Positions 9,701 to 17,667 of a stretch of 29,572 nt of DNA are shown here, piece after piece; within the stretch, counting starts at the first letter, position 1; the number at the start of each line of letters is the position of its first letter. The notes beneath the pieces are model-generated. The model was not told the origin of the DNA, did not search any database, and saw only the letters and a program-made list of their open reading frames with translations. A program made the position numbers and the translations under genes. The DNA comes from a virus, in the IMG/VR virus record IMGVR_UViG_3300015366_000090, positions 1-29,572 of that record. The stretch is one strand, 5' to 3'.

Positions 9701-11016
9701 CCAGCATTGCTTTGCAATGCGGTAATGTTAGTTGTTGCTGTGCCTAGGTTAGCATCAAGTGTTTGAATGCGAGCATTAGCCCAAATTTCATAAGCACCCA
9801 CGTTGGCTTGCAATGCAGTAATAGTTGGATCAATCTTAATCCAGGCAGCGGCCTGAGTGTTACCATAACTTGAAGTGCCAAATGTAGCATTGGCATAAGT
9901 TTCAAATGCACCTAAATTGGCATTTAATGTTTGAATATTAGTTGCGTTGGTCGTGATTGCTGTAGCTTGTGTGGCCGCGTTACTAAACAATGTAGTAATG
10001 TTAGTTGTGGCGGTGCCTAAGTTTGCATCAACGACTTGTAATGCCGACTTGGTAGCAAATGTTAAGTTACCATATGTTTCAAACGCACCTAAGTTAGCGT
10101 TAATTGTTTGTAAGTTGCCCCATATAGCTTTGATATTGCTATCGGTTGGCAAGTATGCCGCAACGTTGGCATTACCAAAACTGCTGGTGCCGAATGTGGC
10201 ATTGGCATAAGTTTCAAATGCACCTAAATTGGCATTTAACGTTTGTAATGCTGTTTTTGTAGCAAACGTAACGTTGGCGTATGTTTGACTGCCGCCAATG
10301 TTGGCCTGAATACCAGTGATAGTAGGATCATATGGCAAGTAAACTGCCACGTTGGCATTGCCATAATTGCTACCTGTGGGTAAGTTAGTTAGTAAACTAC
10401 CATCACCTAAGAAATATGGTGCTGTAATATTGCCGCCGGCGTTGATGCTAGCATCATTACCATAAGTTATGGTCTTTAATGTTCCTGTGCTGTTGCTTTG
10501 AAATACACCACCACCTGCATCTAGGTAGAACCAGGATCCTGTGCCAATATCATATTCGCTAGCAGGAACAGCCTGACCATTGGTCCACTGTAGTTGTGCA
10601 TAGTCTTTACCTTGGACTGCTAATCCAGATTCATTGAATACGGTAAATGCATTTATTGTGCCGCCATAATGTGGTAAGAAACTTGCCACGTTGGCATTAC
10701 CATATCCGCCAGTTGCAGAAGTGACACTAATCGTAGATACACTACTAACACGGCCATCGCCTCCAACTGTTACAACTGGAAAATAATCAACGTTACCATA
10801 TGTTCCAGATATAACACCGCTGGGCAATACGCTGGCCAATACTTTTGTATTTGCGCCAGTTAAACTAAATCCAACTGTTCCTGTGTTGCTTAATAAAGTT
10901 AATAGCTGTTGAGCATTATTTAAAACGCTAGCAGAGCCGCCACCTATATAAAGTCCTGTGGTATTTGTTACTGATGTAGTAACATTGGCGTTACCGTATC
11001 CATATAAACCTGGCAT
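6748..11016 (-). CDS. Long tail fibre with tandem coiled-coil-like repeats
   Basis: A 1422-residue protein starting MPGLYGYGNANV; ribosome site AAGGA lies 8 nt before ATG. Three kinds of repeat build the shaft. The unit [NQ]-A-N-[LV]-G-A-[FY]-E-T-Y-[AG]-N occurs about ten times at residues ~240-680, spaced by GTATTNITTLF-type and LFSNAATQATAI heptad-like segments. The unit [YF]-G-N-[AT]-x-[VA]-A-[AS]-[YWF]-[LI] recurs along the N-terminal two thirds. The C-terminal ~70 residues (GKSVTLIITQGG, FAGGSKTLS, IDTITIYYDGTNY) match a widespread phage fibre C-terminal module. The helical repeats suggest a trimeric rod. Together with the coupled Gly-rich gene this is the main host-binding appendage. 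Confidence 0.85.
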   Translation of the reverse strand: MPGLYGYGNANVTTSVTNTTGLYIGGGSASVLNNAQQLLTLLSNTGTVGFSLTGANTKVLASVLPSGVISGTYGNVDYFPVVTVGGDGRVSSVSTISVTSATGGYGNANVASFLPHYGGTINAFTVFNESGLAVQGKDYAQLQWTNGQAVPASEYDIGTGSWFYLDAGGGVFQSNSTGTLKTITYGNDASINAGGNITAPYFLGDGSLLTNLPTGSNYGNANVAVYLPYDPTITGIQANIGGSQTYANVTFATKTALQTLNANLGAFETYANATFGTSSFGNANVAAYLPTDSNIKAIWGNLQTINANLGAFETYGNLTFATKSALQVVDANLGTATTNITTLFSNAATQATAITTNATNIQTLNANLGAFETYANATFGTSSYGNTQAAAWIKIDPTITALQANVGAYEIWANARIQTLDANLGTATTNITALQSNAGSQAADINTLFSNAATQATAINTINANLGAFETYANATFSTSTYGNTQAAAWIKIDPTITALQANVGAFETYANLTFSTTANAASQQTQIDTLNANVGAFETYGNLTFATKSALQTLDANLGTATTNITTLFSNAATQATAINTINANLGAYQTYANSAISTNSTNIQTLNANVGAFETYGNLTFATKSALQVIDANLGTATTNITTLFSNAATQATAINTLNANVGAFETYANIQFATNTYSNTNVAAYLPVYGGTVLSDKIINTVGISTGNVYGSSDVTVQAGAGYAAYSGPSFNVNAATTNVSGQIDIGGGSLSGYSGYALVVKDSGAANMDGIQIQGGFGPAGSKTALLAATGNVTLQNGNVVTSGANNWLFGNVITGGGIFWTNGAAYSTQSTYGNTEVAAYISNNGVSVGATGVISSSNLSDVSDASLAPVTGSFVLVGGGSIGKSVKVFGTANVGNVITTSGIFWANGVNYSTTITPAAAAGFSGNLAGNVLYDGINGRIFANAFPLSAPSTSNQATTSTITNVPVYTGGILQQPATGNQTTNMILSSNVSLQSKYDAVNKNTVGTYQYLQVWPSTANSMTNSDRVRAGQTALDVQLNGKQWFSSNISNSFALVGAQSGITILGTGSAGHTVGQFNFVGQTPTGGSANIGFATGTYSLVQTATTGTGYTASNIGVARLFSGCVIVAGNLSITNAVGLHTVSGWGSTATNKYALLNEDTTTTITTNGNIVQAGFSPALTATFSNVAYTGSMSPGFQFTANTSGSLTGNVFYLGNVNYASLQQVSLDSNISVVATTSATARQFDFLVYSYGTKNINWPVGSTIYGNIIPNSTTYAKVTQYGSVSTVTVAYTQDPSTWYSNVNAQSYTLSNVVLNAYAEKQVALGNQSGTVTVNNNQGPVQTMTLTGSITINTANMSNFVTGKSVTLIITQGGSGSYTLTSDIKFAGGSKTLSTAVGAIDTITIYYDGTNYLASLVKGYA
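8985..10290 (-). repeat. Degenerate tandem repeats inside the long fibre gene
   Basis: Within the fibre gene, the plus strand repeats segments such as gtttcaaacgcacc and acgttggcattcaatgt about ten times at irregular 60-200-bp intervals, matching the protein repeat NANxGAFETYAN. Copies differ mostly at third codon positions, so the protein repeat is kept while the DNA drifts. Unequal crossing-over here could lengthen or shorten the fibre. Confidence 0.75.
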
Positions 11017-11031
11017 AGCCGATTCCTTAAA

Positions 11032-11754
11032 TTATCTTAGTGTCAATCGTTGATCTCTACGTGGTTGGAAAACTGAAGTTAGTTTTGTATGTCCACCGGA
11101 CCATTTGCCTTTGTTGTTTTGATCTTCAACAGTATCATAGGCAAGATTATATTTGGCTAACCATTGATTAGCATCGTCGGCCATTTTGCGTTTGTAATAA
11201 TAATTATGCAATGTGCCATATACATAACCTTCTGGCCATGACTGTAACACCACATTGTTTTCTATCACTTGTTGTTGGCTGTCTAAACTAAACAGTAACG
11301 GCCAAGTGGTAAAATAATACATGTTAATTTGTGTTCCTTCACTTAGGCCTGGAATGAATTCGTAACTTTGACCTACTTCACTAAACTTACCACGGTATAC
11401 TTGTGGAATGTTAATAGGATATAGATATAAATTATTAATCAACTGCATGGAAATCATGTCGCGATCACCAATACGATCATAAACAATCCAAGGACCAGCA
11501 CCAGCATTGGTATTATTGCTTTGATTAAAAAATAAAATTGGTCTATTCATGTCAGCTGGAATTGGAATAAATCCATTTGCATCAGCTGTGCCAACTGTAG
11601 TCCAAGGATTAGTCCTTAACGCAGGTAACTCAATGTTACGCATCATCAATTCAGCAAGATAGATACATTGCTTGATTTCATAATCGTTTGAACTACCTGT
11701 AAAATCTTTAATGTATTCTACTAACGCTGTTGCGTCTGCAATCATTGTGCTCAT
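11032..11754 (-). CDS. Head-tail adaptor / tail accessory protein (P22 gp4-like)
   Basis: A 240-residue protein starting MSTMIADATALVEYIKDFTG. The N-terminal helix, Y-E-I-K-Q-C-I-Y-L-A-E-L-M-M-R-N-I-E-L-P-A-L-R, then strands around TTVGTADANGFIPIPADM and a C-terminal helical part (YVYGTLHNYYYKRKMADDANQWLAKYNLAYD), fit the helical-bundle adaptors that dock under a P22-type portal and seal the head. Length is somewhat above P22 gp4 (about 166 residues). The position, after capsid and before fibres, fits this role. The start overlaps the stop of the upstream gene as ATGA. Other possible role: a general neck protein. Confidence 0.68.
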   Translation of the reverse strand: MSTMIADATALVEYIKDFTGSSNDYEIKQCIYLAELMMRNIELPALRTNPWTTVGTADANGFIPIPADMNRPILFFNQSNNTNAGAGPWIVYDRIGDRDMISMQLINNLYLYPINIPQVYRGKFSEVGQSYEFIPGLSEGTQINMYYFTTWPLLFSLDSQQQVIENNVVLQSWPEGYVYGTLHNYYYKRKMADDANQWLAKYNLAYDTVEDQNNKGKWSGGHTKLTSVFQPRRDQRLTLR

Positions 11755-12350
11755 ACTTTGGAACCTTTAAAGAATTTGTCCGATCCCATAGGGTTAGGGT
11801 AAGGGACATCAATAGGAATAGGCAATTTACCACCTGGGTAACATACAAATGCGTTATATTCCTTTTCTACTACTCGATAAAATTGTGCTTTTAGTGTGCG
11901 ATCTCTTTTAATAGCGGCCCAGGGCATACCACCAAAAAATTTATAACTAATTTCGTGGGCAATAACTTCTGGCAGCTCCATCCATTTGTAACCAATTTTG
12001 CCATCGGGCATTAAAGGTGCTAATGGATCTAGGTAACCAGCTTCGGCACGTTTGCGATATTCAGCACATTGTTCCATAATATATGGCACATTGAACTGTT
12101 CTTTTTTCATAAAGAATTTTCCGCCATCGCGTCCGGTTGTGGTTAGAATGTTACGACTTTTGTTGTAACCTTCACGTTTCCAATTGCCTTTCATTTCATT
12201 ATACAGTTTGTCATTTTTTAACAAACGATCTGCAATACCATTGTCTTTGGTAGCTAGTCCACCTCGATCCCAGCGGTGGGCATCCTGGTTGAATTCAGGT
12301 TCTGGACCTGTTAATTCTTGTCTATCTTGATAATTATTAAATTCGCTCAT
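11751..12350 (-). CDS. Hypothetical virion-region protein
   Basis: A 199-residue protein. I take the ATG at 12348-12350 (MSEFNNYQDRQEL) as the start; a longer reading needs a TTG six codons earlier with no better ribosome site. It is basic and aromatic (WDRGGLATKDNGIADRL, GRDGGKFFMKKEQF, FFGGMPWAAIKRDRTLKAQFYRVVEKEYN). No known domain is recognised. It sits between the capsid gene and the adaptor and overlaps the adaptor start (ATGA), so a head-completion, internal or maturation role is plausible. The capsid-gene terminator lies only about 20 nt upstream, so its expression depends on readthrough or on a promoter in that short gap. Confidence 0.6.
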   Translation of the reverse strand: MSEFNNYQDRQELTGPEPEFNQDAHRWDRGGLATKDNGIADRLLKNDKLYNEMKGNWKREGYNKSRNILTTTGRDGGKFFMKKEQFNVPYIMEQCAEYRKRAEAGYLDPLAPLMPDGKIGYKWMELPEVIAHEISYKFFGGMPWAAIKRDRTLKAQFYRVVEKEYNAFVCYPGGKLPIPIDVPYPNPMGSDKFFKGSKV

Positions 12351-12370
12351 AATACTATTTAGTGTCAAAG

Positions 12371-12395
12371 GAAAAGGGCCTCAAAGGCCCTTTCC
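12371..12395 (-). terminator. Intrinsic-terminator-like hairpin after the capsid gene
   Basis: AAAGGGCC (12373-12380) and GGCCCTTT (12386-12393) form a perfect 8-bp stem around a 5-nt loop. On the minus strand the 3' side runs into TTTTCCTTT, a weak U-tract. It probably lowers transcription from the abundant capsid message into the neck and tail genes. Confidence 0.65.
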
Positions 12396-12412
12396 ATATC
12401 CGACAAATCTTA

Positions 12413-12428
12413 GTAGTCTTTAGACTAC
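12413..12428 (-). other. Second hairpin between capsid stop and terminator
   Basis: GTAGTC (12413-12418) and GACTAC (12423-12428) pair perfectly around a 4-nt loop, starting 7 nt after the capsid stop codon and followed by no U-tract. It may protect the 3' end of the capsid message or assist the terminator just downstream. Confidence 0.5.
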
Positions 12429-12434
12429 GTTAGA

Positions 12435-13751
12435 TTAAAATGCCTGATTGTCCCATGCACTTAGACGTTGGACGTATACGCTTGGACGTAATACGCCACC
12501 ACCGCTTACTGTTCCAACAACACCGGCTGTTACACCAGCATAGTTACCTGAAGCACTGATGTCATGCAATACAGCTACACCAGCTGGGTTACGAACAATC
12601 AATGTTCCTTCCAAAATAAACTGATCTAGCGATGCGTCAGCATTACTAAACACTTCATTGTTAGGACCTAGATCACGTAAGCTACCCCACTGTAGAACTT
12701 CTTCGTTCAAGAAATAGATCTGGTTGCTTGCGCCTACCTGGTCCATAATCCAAGAATCGAATATCTCATAAGTGTAGTTGAAGTCGCCTTCGTATGTAGC
12801 GATTGTGTCGCCACGCTCAGAATTCACACGGTTAATACCACGGCTTGTAGGCATTGTGTCCGACAAGTGTGTGCGTAGTGAAGTTGGGCAAACGATAGTG
12901 CGGATCTTAGCATTGAAACGCTTTTCAGCTGTTGTTACCAACTGCTTGTATAGACTAGGAGCAAACTGCTGTAATGTTGCAGAATACTCATAGAAGCTAG
13001 AACCTAGGTATTCACCGTTGTTGGTGAATGTTGTGCTACCTGCGGCAGCGGCTTGAGCACCAATATAGAATGCTGAAGTTGCGCCAACTGCATTTGCGCC
13101 AAAACCTAGTGTATCACTGTTTTCAAAGTTGAAAAGTGTAGTGATTTGGTTGCTAGCAATAGCCAAGTTACCTGTGCCATCACCAACGCTGAACGAATGT
13201 GTGCCAGCGAAAGAGTTCAATGAACCCATACGACGACCAATTTGTGTTGCGCCTGTGATTTGTGTGTTACCTGAAGTTGCTGTGCCGCTGTAAGCTGATC
13301 CAGACTGGCCACTATACTTTGTGCCAACTTGGTCATTACGAACGATCTGAGCTTCAACGTCGAACATTAGTTCGATTAGCTGTTTTACTTCCTGGTAAGC
13401 CTGAGGATCACCACCTGATTGCTCAACTGCACGAGCTGTTCCAGTAGCACCAACAACAGTTTGGAAAATCTGTGTGTAGTTGCCCAAGTTAGCACGTTGG
13501 TTGCTTTCAGGAGTAGCTGAACTAACAGCCATACCTTCTGTTGCGGCTTGAATTGCAGGCGCACGATAAACGTCGTTTGTCCACAATGGTAAAGTAGAAA
13601 CTACTTTACGCTTTTTAGCCATACACATGTTTAAAACAGGGGTATCGTCTTTAACACGGTTTGATACATCTAAGTCTAAATCTTTAACAACGATATCGGT
13701 TTGGTATGCTCCAGTGCCGTTACCGATTGCCGAGGTTGTAATAGTTGCCAT
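12435..13751 (-). CDS. Major capsid protein (SU10/DUF5309-like, HK97 fold)
   Basis: A 438-residue protein, MATITTSAIGNGTGAYQTDI. The stretch NLGNYTQIFQTVVGATGTARAVEQSGG followed by an acidic helix ending in FDVEAQIVRNDQVG is the hallmark I know from SU10-type major capsid proteins (DUF5309), which have the HK97 fold. The C-terminal part (FDSWIMDQVGASNQIYFLN, LILVRNP-like EGTLIVRNPAGVAVLHDISA) also fits. It has the strongest ribosome site in the window (AAAAAAGGAGAATTTTA before ATG), as expected for the most abundant virion protein. The scaffold gene lies 22 nt upstream. Two hairpins follow its stop codon. Confidence in role is high, in subfamily moderate. Confidence 0.9.
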   Translation of the reverse strand: MATITTSAIGNGTGAYQTDIVVKDLDLDVSNRVKDDTPVLNMCMAKKRKVVSTLPLWTNDVYRAPAIQAATEGMAVSSATPESNQRANLGNYTQIFQTVVGATGTARAVEQSGGDPQAYQEVKQLIELMFDVEAQIVRNDQVGTKYSGQSGSAYSGTATSGNTQITGATQIGRRMGSLNSFAGTHSFSVGDGTGNLAIASNQITTLFNFENSDTLGFGANAVGATSAFYIGAQAAAAGSTTFTNNGEYLGSSFYEYSATLQQFAPSLYKQLVTTAEKRFNAKIRTIVCPTSLRTHLSDTMPTSRGINRVNSERGDTIATYEGDFNYTYEIFDSWIMDQVGASNQIYFLNEEVLQWGSLRDLGPNNEVFSNADASLDQFILEGTLIVRNPAGVAVLHDISASGNYAGVTAGVVGTVSGGGVLRPSVYVQRLSAWDNQAF

Positions 13752-13773
13752 TAAAATTCTCCTTTTTTAGGCA

Positions 13774-14958
13774 TTATCTTCGACCTGCTCGCATAGCTTT
13801 CATTTTAGCTACAAGCAAGTTATCTTGGGCGTTTCTATCGCCCGCTCTGGCTTTCTCTTGAAGATTAGACATTTCATCCTTTCCAGATTGTATAGCGGTC
13901 CCTGAGCGTCTTGTAGTTAAAGCGGCAATACTGCTTCCAGCACTTTTCGCTTTGGGCCTGTCACGATATTTTAAACCATCTCTTATTAGACTAATGATAT
14001 GCTCATCTGCACTAATAAGATCGATATTATCGATTCCTGGCACTAACTGACCTTTTGCTCCAGCCCAGTCCTTAGATACTTTCTCACGAACTTCCTTAAA
14101 CACATATTCGTTACGCAATTCTTTGTCTTTGAATGCTTTACGATTTGTTTCTAAGATACCTGCTACCTGTTGGCGGCGGATTTCATAGAACTGTTCCAGT
14201 TTAGGTTTCAACTCACGAACTTGTTCAGATTGTTTAGCAATCCAACGTTCATTTTGTTCAATACTTGCTTCTATGCGAGCCCGTTGTGCAGGATCTCTAG
14301 TTTGTGCAAGTTGCTGTTGAAAGGTATTCTGGTAACCTTGCGTTTTTAGGATCTCATCGTAAGCCTTTTGTAACTCTGGCTTGACTGTGAACTCCATCGC
14401 CAATAACAATCCTTCTGCTTCAGCTTGTTTGTTTTGTAAATAGTCATCAAACTCAGCTTTTTGGATTTTTAATTGTCTTGCATCTTCACTTATTGCGGCG
14501 CCTTGGCCTAATATGGCAGCTGCCTTCTTAGCGTCAATTTCAATTTCTTTACCGTTACGCATAAATTTAAATTTTGCGTTAGGGTGAGTTTCTGCAAACT
14601 CTAAGAAATCAATAATATCTTCACTAGACGAATTCTCTTCGCTTACCTCTACTTGAGGGGCTTCAGATTCATCGTTGGCACTATCATACTCTGCTTCTGG
14701 TTCAGCAACTTCTGGCTCTACTAAATCGATATTGCTGTCATTATTGACCTCAACACCTTCTGGTGCCACAGGGGCTTCCACTTTTGCCTCGTTGGAAGAA
14801 CCTGTCTCAGCGGTCTCGGTAGCTCTCAGTTGGTTACGCAAAGTCATTTCTTTCATTGCGGCCATCTTTTGGGCTATTGAATCCAATCCACTACTGACAT
14901 TTTCGACAGGGACCGCCTCGGGTGCGGGGTTAGGTTTGTCGGCTACTATGGTATCCAT
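13774..14958 (-). CDS. Capsid scaffolding protein
   Basis: A 394-residue, strongly charged protein starting MDTIVADKPNPAPEAVPVEN. The first ~110 residues are acidic and disordered-looking (Glu/Asp/Ser/Val-rich). Residues ~115-140 form a small domain (FAETHPNAKFKFMRNGKEIEI), followed by a long Lys/Gln/Glu helix region (~150-280) of the coiled-coil type and a basic C-terminus ending KMKAMRAGRR. Acidic start, helical middle and basic C-terminal hook is the usual design of podovirus scaffolds, whose C-terminus binds the coat protein. The position between portal and major capsid genes supports this. No protease motif seen. Confidence 0.85.
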   Translation of the reverse strand: MDTIVADKPNPAPEAVPVENVSSGLDSIAQKMAAMKEMTLRNQLRATETAETGSSNEAKVEAPVAPEGVEVNNDSNIDLVEPEVAEPEAEYDSANDESEAPQVEVSEENSSSEDIIDFLEFAETHPNAKFKFMRNGKEIEIDAKKAAAILGQGAAISEDARQLKIQKAEFDDYLQNKQAEAEGLLLAMEFTVKPELQKAYDEILKTQGYQNTFQQQLAQTRDPAQRARIEASIEQNERWIAKQSEQVRELKPKLEQFYEIRRQQVAGILETNRKAFKDKELRNEYVFKEVREKVSKDWAGAKGQLVPGIDNIDLISADEHIISLIRDGLKYRDRPKAKSAGSSIAALTTRRSGTAIQSGKDEMSNLQEKARAGDRNAQDNLLVAKMKAMRAGRR

Positions 14959-14974
14959 GGATACTCCTTTTCAA

Positions 14975-15322
14975 TTAAGCGTTGGGCTCTACAGGGGTCT
15001 GCAAAGTTACCACGCGATTTTTCATAAACACCGCTTTTTGAAGCAGGGCTACAAATTCGTCTATTCCAGAGAGTTGATTACTTATAGCAACTCTCAGTTG
15101 GTTATCTTCTGGGGTATGCCCTTTAATATCTATAAGGGCATCAGTTCTTTCAAATTTAAATTGATGAACAAACAAGGCAAAGTCTTTATTTTGCAACAAA
15201 TTCTCTGCACTTGTTCCTACTGTTTTAACACGATCCAGTTGTCCTGGAGTCATAGTCTTGATATTATTCAAGTTCGCAGTCAAGCGATTGTTAAATGCAT
15301 TAATTACATCATCATTGATCAT
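14975..15322 (-). CDS. Hypothetical protein between portal and scaffold
   Basis: A 115-residue, mostly helical protein starting MINDDVINAFNNRLTANLNN, with ribosome site TTGGAACTGAA before ATG. No recognised domain; the C-terminal half has amphipathic helices (FVALLQKAVFMKNRVVTL) and there is no signal peptide. It sits alone between portal and scaffold with 16-22-bp gaps, so it is likely co-expressed with head genes and may be a minor head or assembly protein. A TATAAATA-like element overlaps the portal stop codon 18 nt before its start. Confidence 0.6.
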   Translation of the reverse strand: MINDDVINAFNNRLTANLNNIKTMTPGQLDRVKTVGTSAENLLQNKDFALFVHQFKFERTDALIDIKGHTPEDNQLRVAISNQLSGIDEFVALLQKAVFMKNRVVTLQTPVEPNA

Positions 15323-15340
15323 TTCAGTTCCAATATAAGT

Positions 15341-15349
15341 TTATTTATG
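15341..15349 (-). promoter_or_regulatory. TATAAATA-like element overlapping the portal stop
   Basis: The minus strand reads CATAAATAA; the portal stop codon TAA is part of it. It ends 18 nt before the next start codon, with a GGAAC ribosome site between. One of five similarly placed copies; promoter function inferred. Confidence 0.35.
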
Positions 15350-17633
15350 TTCCGTAAGCCCTGGCCTTATCCTCTGCCAACAAAGAATAGCCTTCTAATT
15401 GGCTACTTGCTGTGTTACCAGAAACTTCAGCTTGGATTTGGTCAGCTTTGACTTTGTCTAAGTTAGCACTTGCTAACTTTTTCTGATCATCTGGGCTAGG
15501 TTGCTTGTTCTTAGCGGATTCCATACCTTGAGCAATCATTTCTTTTACTTCATCTTCAGTTGGCAAGTAAGTATCGCAATCTTTAACGCCCAATACGTAT
15601 AACATATCAGCATAAGGCTTTTTCAACTTCTTATATGCGGCAGGAGTCAAGCTGGCTGACTGAACACCAGCGGCAACTTCCTGCGCTAGACCTTGTTGAG
15701 CCTTCTTGATAATCTGTAAACGTTGCAAACTGTTCTCTTCTGACTTCATACCAAGTGCAAGCTCAATGTGAATGGTCTTACGATCATTAAAATTCATGTC
15801 ATCAAAGCGTTGATAATCCATAAATTCGGCTTTGCCTTCAGGGTGAAACTCTTGTGCCAGTTTTTTAACACCATAATCATCGCCATAAGCTACCAATGTG
15901 CGCCAAATTAGCCAAATAGCATCCTTTAAACCTTCGGCACAGTTCTTGACTGTGTTGTCTTGAATAATTTGGTTTGGACTTAGGGCCAAATTTAACTTGG
16001 CACCACTATTACCTGGATCCATAACCTCTGGATTGAACACATCTTGAGGAGTAGTCATACCAACCATGCTCATTGTATCCTGCTGTAAGCGGTTCAACGA
16101 CTGCTCAATAAAGCTAATATTGCCGTTTGGAGCTGGTAATGGATAGATATCCTTGGCTGGATCAAACTTGCTGTCTAGAATAAAGATAGCGGCTTCGCCA
16201 TCTTGTATCATTTCAAAGTCTAGTTTGTCTGGTTTGACACCAATACGTGGTGTAGCTGTTAGTAATCCCAACTGCAATTCAGCACGATAGCCTGATGTTG
16301 CATATTCCTGCATGGGCACTACTGATTCAGCAATGCTCATACCATAGAAGTTTTGTGGTAATGGCTTGGGAACCATGTTGGCCACAGGGATAAACTCTAC
16401 TTCTTTAGCACTAATAACATATTGTCCTGAGTAAATGAGTTCGATCAGTTCTAGTTCGCCGTCATTATCAATGTCGTAGCGGTTCCAAACAGTCAGCACA
16501 GTAACTTGACGTGCTTCTGGTTCCTGGGCACTATAACCTTGTGCAGGTAGTCCATTGATAGGGACCGAATCTCTTGCGTGTATTGCTAGGTTGTTCAGCA
16601 ACGAGCCAGCTTGGTAGCTACCTACGTTACTGTATTCTGCATAGATCTTGAATTGTTCTAGATCAATGTCTGGATAAAGCTCTGTGGCTTCTTGTATGCT
16701 CATGGGCTTGTAAAAGCCGCAGAATGGTTGTTCTTCGATGCTGATAACAGTTGGGTCACACATCCAATAGTGTTGTGCAATAGGACGGAACTTGACATTA
16801 ACTGTATAGCCAGTTAGTTTATACTTGGCTTCGTAAATGGTATTGCGGCTGATGCTGTCATTGAGTGCATCTTCGCCTTCTTGTAACTGCACATTGTTTT
16901 CTGGACTGTCTTCTTCTGTTAGGTCATGTTCAAAATCACCTGCTGCCATTGCTTGGCTTTGATCCATGCGAGTTTGAAAACCATTTTCATCAGTTTGCTC
17001 TCCAGCATTGGCCAAGAACTCTTGTGTTTCTCGAGTTACCTGTTCTAGGTCTACACGAATCTTACGACGACTTTTACGCAATGCTGTTAAACCAGCGTCA
17101 GCAGCCTGTTGTTCAAATGCTGCCAACTGATCCATTGTGCCGTGTGTGGTAACATAGCGTGTAACGCTTTCACGCATTGGCGCTATCATCATTTCGCCAT
17201 TCTTATGTAAACAAGCATCCATGACCCAATGTTGTAAGATCATGTGTGGATCATTATTTTGGTTGATCAGCTTATGCACCATTTCAGTGGCCTGTCTTGC
17301 GGCCACTTCATCCTCTTCGTTATCGGGCACAAACTCAAAATTGATTTCACCGTTCTGTGCCATACCCTTAACAATAACGCTGGTGGCATAATCAACACAA
17401 GGTTTAACCACAGGGTGGATATAATCTATGCCGTTAACTGGCGCAGTTGATTGACTTACAGCTAAGTTTAAATAGTGATAGTCACTAGCACGGTTAATAT
17501 TATTCTTTGTGGCTAGCAAACGCAAGTTGGCCGCACACTTCTGATCTAGCAAACTCTTCATTTTGACAAAACGAGCCATTTGCCCAGTGTGTCCATTAAG
17601 ATTGCTGATTACAACGTTTTTTAAATCTAACAT
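15345..17633 (-). CDS. Portal protein (P22-type)
   Basis: A 762-residue protein, close to the ~725-residue P22 portal. The N-terminus (MARFVKMKSLLDQKCAANLR), the wing-like region (WVMDACLHKNGEMMIAPMRE), the core (QYVISAKEVEFIPVANMVPKP, NFYGMSIAESVVPMQEY) and the motif GNSGAKLNLALSPNQ followed by a long helical stem fit P22-like portals that form the dodecameric DNA entry ring. The C-terminal ~90 residues are Lys/Glu/Gln-rich helices, like the shorter C-terminal barrels of this group. The gene follows the large terminase and precedes scaffold and capsid, the canonical order. A TATAAATA element lies 24 nt upstream of its start. Confidence 0.88.
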   Translation of the reverse strand: MLDLKNVVISNLNGHTGQMARFVKMKSLLDQKCAANLRLLATKNNINRASDYHYLNLAVSQSTAPVNGIDYIHPVVKPCVDYATSVIVKGMAQNGEINFEFVPDNEEDEVAARQATEMVHKLINQNNDPHMILQHWVMDACLHKNGEMMIAPMRESVTRYVTTHGTMDQLAAFEQQAADAGLTALRKSRRKIRVDLEQVTRETQEFLANAGEQTDENGFQTRMDQSQAMAAGDFEHDLTEEDSPENNVQLQEGEDALNDSISRNTIYEAKYKLTGYTVNVKFRPIAQHYWMCDPTVISIEEQPFCGFYKPMSIQEATELYPDIDLEQFKIYAEYSNVGSYQAGSLLNNLAIHARDSVPINGLPAQGYSAQEPEARQVTVLTVWNRYDIDNDGELELIELIYSGQYVISAKEVEFIPVANMVPKPLPQNFYGMSIAESVVPMQEYATSGYRAELQLGLLTATPRIGVKPDKLDFEMIQDGEAAIFILDSKFDPAKDIYPLPAPNGNISFIEQSLNRLQQDTMSMVGMTTPQDVFNPEVMDPGNSGAKLNLALSPNQIIQDNTVKNCAEGLKDAIWLIWRTLVAYGDDYGVKKLAQEFHPEGKAEFMDYQRFDDMNFNDRKTIHIELALGMKSEENSLQRLQIIKKAQQGLAQEVAAGVQSASLTPAAYKKLKKPYADMLYVLGVKDCDTYLPTEDEVKEMIAQGMESAKNKQPSPDDQKKLASANLDKVKADQIQAEVSGNTASSQLEGYSLLAEDKARAYGT

Positions 17634-17657
17634 AGATTATTCCAGTAGTTATTGTAT

Positions 17658-17665
17658 TATTTATA
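17658..17665 (-). promoter_or_regulatory. Perfect TATAAATA element before the portal gene
   Basis: The minus strand reads TATAAATA exactly, in the 34-nt gap between the terminase stop and the portal start, ending 24 nt before ATG. This is identical to the T4 late promoter consensus. No sigma70 -35 was recognised at the right distance. Best copy of the five in this window. Confidence 0.45.
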
Positions 17666-17667
17666 CG

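Noticed and set aside
14675-15451. Plus-strand open frame of 258 codons
   Set aside because: It runs antisense across the start of the scaffold gene, the whole 115-residue gene and the end of the portal gene, has no recognisable family features and no promoter; a shadow of the real genes.
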